Part shown: piece after piece, positions 52,573-54,719 of the stretch
How positions within the stretch are numbered: position 1 is the first letter of the stretch
Layout: every line of letters begins with the position of its first letter
Source of the DNA: SAR324 cluster bacterium
GTDB lineage: Bacteria; SAR324; XYD2-FULL-50-16
DNA: 54,719 nt
Direction: 5' to 3'
NCBI GenBank assembly: GCA_028282885.1
Contig: JANQGX010000041.1
Location: forward strand, 1 to 54,719
Notes under the pieces: model-generated
What the model saw: only the letters and a program-made list of their open reading frames with translations
Database searches by the model: none
What the model was told of the DNA's origin: nothing
Translations under genes and position numbers: made by a program

Positions 52573-53919
52573 CTACCATGAAATAGACGTACAACCGTTC
52601 GTTATTATTGCTGTACCTATTGTCACACCTGTTTGTGCCACAGGGGTCACTTCAAAACGGATGCCTTTGCCATTATCATCCGTTGTCAGCGTATAACTCT
52701 GATTCGTCCCAATTACTGTTTCCCCACCCGACATACACGTTGAGTCAGGATACCTTAACCATCGAAAAGTTGATGCCCCCTCCAAATCCCCTTCGGCATC
52801 ACTGTAGATATAATCACCGGTAAGTTCTTGGTCTACGGCGATTGTGCCATCAATGTGGACATTTGAAGCAACCGGAGCAGTATTATCAAGTTGAACAGGC
52901 CCTTGGCAACTGCTTTGCACTGCATCGCCAGTTGTCGCTCCGGTGGTAGCGACGGGCGTTACCTCAAAGATAACGTACTTACCGCTATCCTGTGACTCCC
53001 AGGTATAGCTTTCGGTCGTTGTCACAGTCGTTTCATTGTTCTGGCACGAGGCATCATCGTATGTAAGCCATCGATAGGTTGGGGTGCCTTCAGGGTCACT
53101 TTCCGCATCCGAATAGGTGTAAGCCCCCCTTACCTCTTTTCCGACAGTCAGTTCTCCGGAAAAACTTACATCGGAGGCGGATGGAGCTGTGTTTGGATAT
53201 ATGGGACCATCACACATGCTGGCTGTTGAATCTCCCGTGGGATCGCCGCGAGTTGCAATGGGGGTCACTTCAAATTGCAGGTATTTATCTTCGTCCGAGG
53301 ATTGAACGGTGTAAGATATCTCGTTTCCTGCCAACTCCCCTTCTCCCGTGCAGAGAATTTCATCGAAGACTAACCAGCGGAAACGGGATAATCCCTCGGG
53401 ATCGTCTTCATCATCTGAATAGTCGTATTCCCCGGTGAGTGTTTTACCCACATAGTGAGATCCGTATATGGCAACGGAGTAGGCATGGGGTGGTGCATTA
53501 TCAGCGACCGGTCCCAGGCAGTCGCTTAAGGCCGTTGATCCGGGAGTGGTGCCTGTTGCCGCTTCGGGAGTTATACCCAACTGAATATACTTTTCAGCGT
53601 CTGCGGAAAGCAGAATATAGGTTGCTGCTGTCCCCACGGCATTGCCGCTGCCACTACAATCGACGGTATCGAAGGTTGTCCATTGAATTTGTGATGAACC
53701 TTCGGCATCATCTTCGGTATCTTCGTACAGATAACTCCCGGTCAGGGATGATCCGACCTCCAGATCACCCGAAACATCGAGGTTAGTAGCTGATGGCACT
53801 TGATTTGAACCATCGTCGCTGCTAGAGCCCGAATTGGATCCGCAGGTTGAGATAAAAACCATCATCAGACCGATCAGGATCGGTGTTATTGCTTTTCCCT
53901 TTTTTCTCAGGGCTGTCAT
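52573..53919 (-). CDS. Lipoprotein with four cysteine-paired Ig-like repeats
   Basis: 448 residues. Lipoprotein signal with a Cys at ISTC, then Ser/Gly/Asp. Four tandem repeats of about 100 residues each start (V/I)SGxLxVGxxLTGxYxYxDxExDxEG, continue with FRWLxxDxxxC and end VTPxAxTGxTxGxxxxxCxGP. Each repeat keeps one Cys in its middle and one at its end, which could form a disulfide within or between repeats. The layout is that of bacterial Ig-like/fibronectin-like surface repeats. Fourth of the tandem lipoproteins, strong AGGAGG ribosome site. Function unknown. Confidence 0.8.
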   Translation of the reverse strand: MTALRKKGKAITPILIGLMMVFISTCGSNSGSSSDDGSNQVPSATNLDVSGDLEVGSSLTGSYLYEDTEDDAEGSSQIQWTTFDTVDCSGSGNAVGTAATYILLSADAEKYIQLGITPEAATGTTPGSTALSDCLGPVADNAPPHAYSVAIYGSHYVGKTLTGEYDYSDDEDDPEGLSRFRWLVFDEILCTGEGELAGNEISYTVQSSDEDKYLQFEVTPIATRGDPTGDSTASMCDGPIYPNTAPSASDVSFSGELTVGKEVRGAYTYSDAESDPEGTPTYRWLTYDDASCQNNETTVTTTESYTWESQDSGKYVIFEVTPVATTGATTGDAVQSSCQGPVQLDNTAPVASNVHIDGTIAVDQELTGDYIYSDAEGDLEGASTFRWLRYPDSTCMSGGETVIGTNQSYTLTTDDNGKGIRFEVTPVAQTGVTIGTAIITNGCTSISW

Positions 53920-54412
53920 GTTTCCTCCTTCTTTTTCATAAAGCGATATTCACTGCCCGAAGCCGAAAGCTCCGGATATTATCATAAGCAGGGTCAACGA
54001 GGCTCATGTTTAAATGTTATTACTCATCTTCTCTGACTATTTATTGCTGCCGCATTAGCTTTTTTCCAGGTTGGTTCCCGTGAAGATCGTGATAGAATTA
54101 TATCCGCGTCAAAAACCCACCAACCCATCCATGTCAAGTTTAATATTTTCAGTTGAGTACAATCAATGGAATCAACAGGTCGCATTCGGAAATCTATTAC
54201 ACAGCGATGGCAACTTATCGGTCGGCGTAAGCGATCATATGTGAATCTACTTTAAATTCAAGATATTACGATTTTTCAAATATTAAACTCGTTTAATTGG
54301 GTTGCACGCTAGCAGGTAAACTCGCATTGAATGGTCAATAATAAGTCCAGCCGTTTAGATTCTGTCGTCCCAAAATACATTTTGAGACGTAAAACCTTCA
54401 CTTTTCCGAAAT
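53920..54412. other. Intergenic region without recognisable genes
   Basis: About 490 bp between the last lipoprotein and the AraC gene. No convincing reading frame, RNA or strong dyad was seen on either strand; it presumably carries the promoter of the lipoprotein gene on the minus strand. Confidence 0.5.
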
Positions 54413-54719
54413 TTATAGCGCTCGGTTTTGACTATTACGGAGGTTTTTATTATAGGCGGATGGTGACATCCCCATTTTTTCTTTGAAGACGCGATTGAAA
54501 GTGCTTTTGGAGGGGAATCCAGCTTCAAAAGCAAGCCCAAGAATGGATTGTTTCCGGGATTTATCTTGATGAATCCGGTGCAAAAAATAATCAAGACGTG
54601 CTTTGTTAAGCAGCGCTCTAAAGCTGACATTACGATGCTGGTTGATAGCAAAGGAGAGACGGTTTTGATGAATTTTAAACTCCGCCGCCAGATCGCTTAA
54701 CATAAGATCAGGGTTACGG
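54413..54719 (-). CDS. AraC family regulator, C-terminal part (truncated by window edge)
   Basis: The minus-strand frame runs open off the right edge, so only the C-terminal 102 residues or so are visible. They form an AraC double helix-turn-helix: LSDLAAEFKIHQNRLSFAIN, ALLNKARLDYFLHRI, then SILGLAFEAGFPSKSTFNRV and FKEKMGMSPSAYNK, the canonical second HTH and signature. An ATG at 54703 lies inside the frame but is not the likely start. The sensor domain is outside the window. It may control the surface-lipoprotein genes, but nothing proves that. Confidence 0.88.
   Translation of the reverse strand, partial: RNPDLMLSDLAAEFKIHQNRLSFAINQHRNVSFRALLNKARLDYFLHRIHQDKSRKQSILGLAFEAGFPSKSTFNRVFKEKMGMSPSAYNKNLRNSQNRAL

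Noticed and set aside
46042..53919. Sulfatase and lipoproteins as a polysaccharide utilisation locus with SusCD
   Set aside because: No SusC/SusD-like genes, no glycoside hydrolases or polysaccharide lyases next to them; only proximity supports a shared role.
1..54719. CRISPR arrays, tRNA and rRNA genes, complete prophage or complete insertion sequence
   Set aside because: No regularly spaced repeats, cloverleaf-like tRNA with CCA context, rRNA-like segments, phage structural genes or intact transposase were found by eye.

Overview
This 54.7-kb window looks like the chromosome of a diderm (Gram-negative) bacterium with a partly anaerobic metabolism. An outer-membrane phospholipase, a beta-barrel protein and many lipoproteins indicate an outer membrane. 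A glycyl radical enzyme with its radical-SAM activase, a membrane polyferredoxin and a TRAP transporter fit an anaerobe or facultative anaerobe. The mix would suit Desulfobacterota, SAR324-like or Spirochaetota-like lineages, but nothing seen fixes the taxon. No rRNA, tRNA, CRISPR array or intact insertion sequence was seen.

Layout. 0-6.6 kb: pldA-like phospholipase, a small barrel protein, a MarR regulator behind a double palindrome, a two-gene TRAP transporter (DctP plus fused DctQM) and a lipoprotein. 6.9-9.3 kb: arsR with an ArsP-type permease, then methylglyoxal synthase. 9.4-15 kb: GntR-regulated class V aminotransferase, and a TetR / FAD-oxidoreductase / GPH-transporter group. 15.3-25 kb is accessory: a mazEF-type module, an AT-rich surface-glycan cassette (glycosyltransferase, flippase, methyltransferase, transposase relic) lying between a partial and a complete copy of xdhC, a blaI / M56-M23 sensor pair and a vapBC module. 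25.1-30 kb: HxlR regulator, a structured leader, two Tat-exported DUF362 proteins, a NapH-NapG-like polyferredoxin and a small exported protein. 30.2-40.5 kb: a sugar-catabolic locus with a divergent ROK regulator, GH1 glycosidase, GPH symporter, UxaC-like isomerase, glycyl radical activase, xylulokinase-like kinase and glycyl radical enzyme. 40.8-46 kb: Ogt/Ada-like repair protein, DMT exporter, and arsR-gshA-gshB-like glutathione operon. 46-54.7 kb: Tat/lipoprotein sulfatase, four tandem repeat-rich surface lipoproteins and an AraC regulator cut by the window edge.

How the genes may work together. The strongest candidate for an undescribed pathway is the 30.2-40.5 kb locus. A beta-glycoside would be imported by the GPH symporter, hydrolysed by GH1, isomerised by the UxaC-like enzyme, phosphorylated by the FGGY kinase and processed by a glycyl radical enzyme whose Cys-x-Glu active site is of the dehydratase/lyase type. 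A second theme is metal(loid) stress: two arsR loci 35 kb apart, one with a permease and one with glutathione synthesis, carry copies of the same 16-bp dyad TTCGA(N6)..GAA. A third is genome remodelling: direct repeats of the xdhC 3' end, an IS91-like transposase tail and several short gene relics show that the intergenic spaces hold decayed genes.
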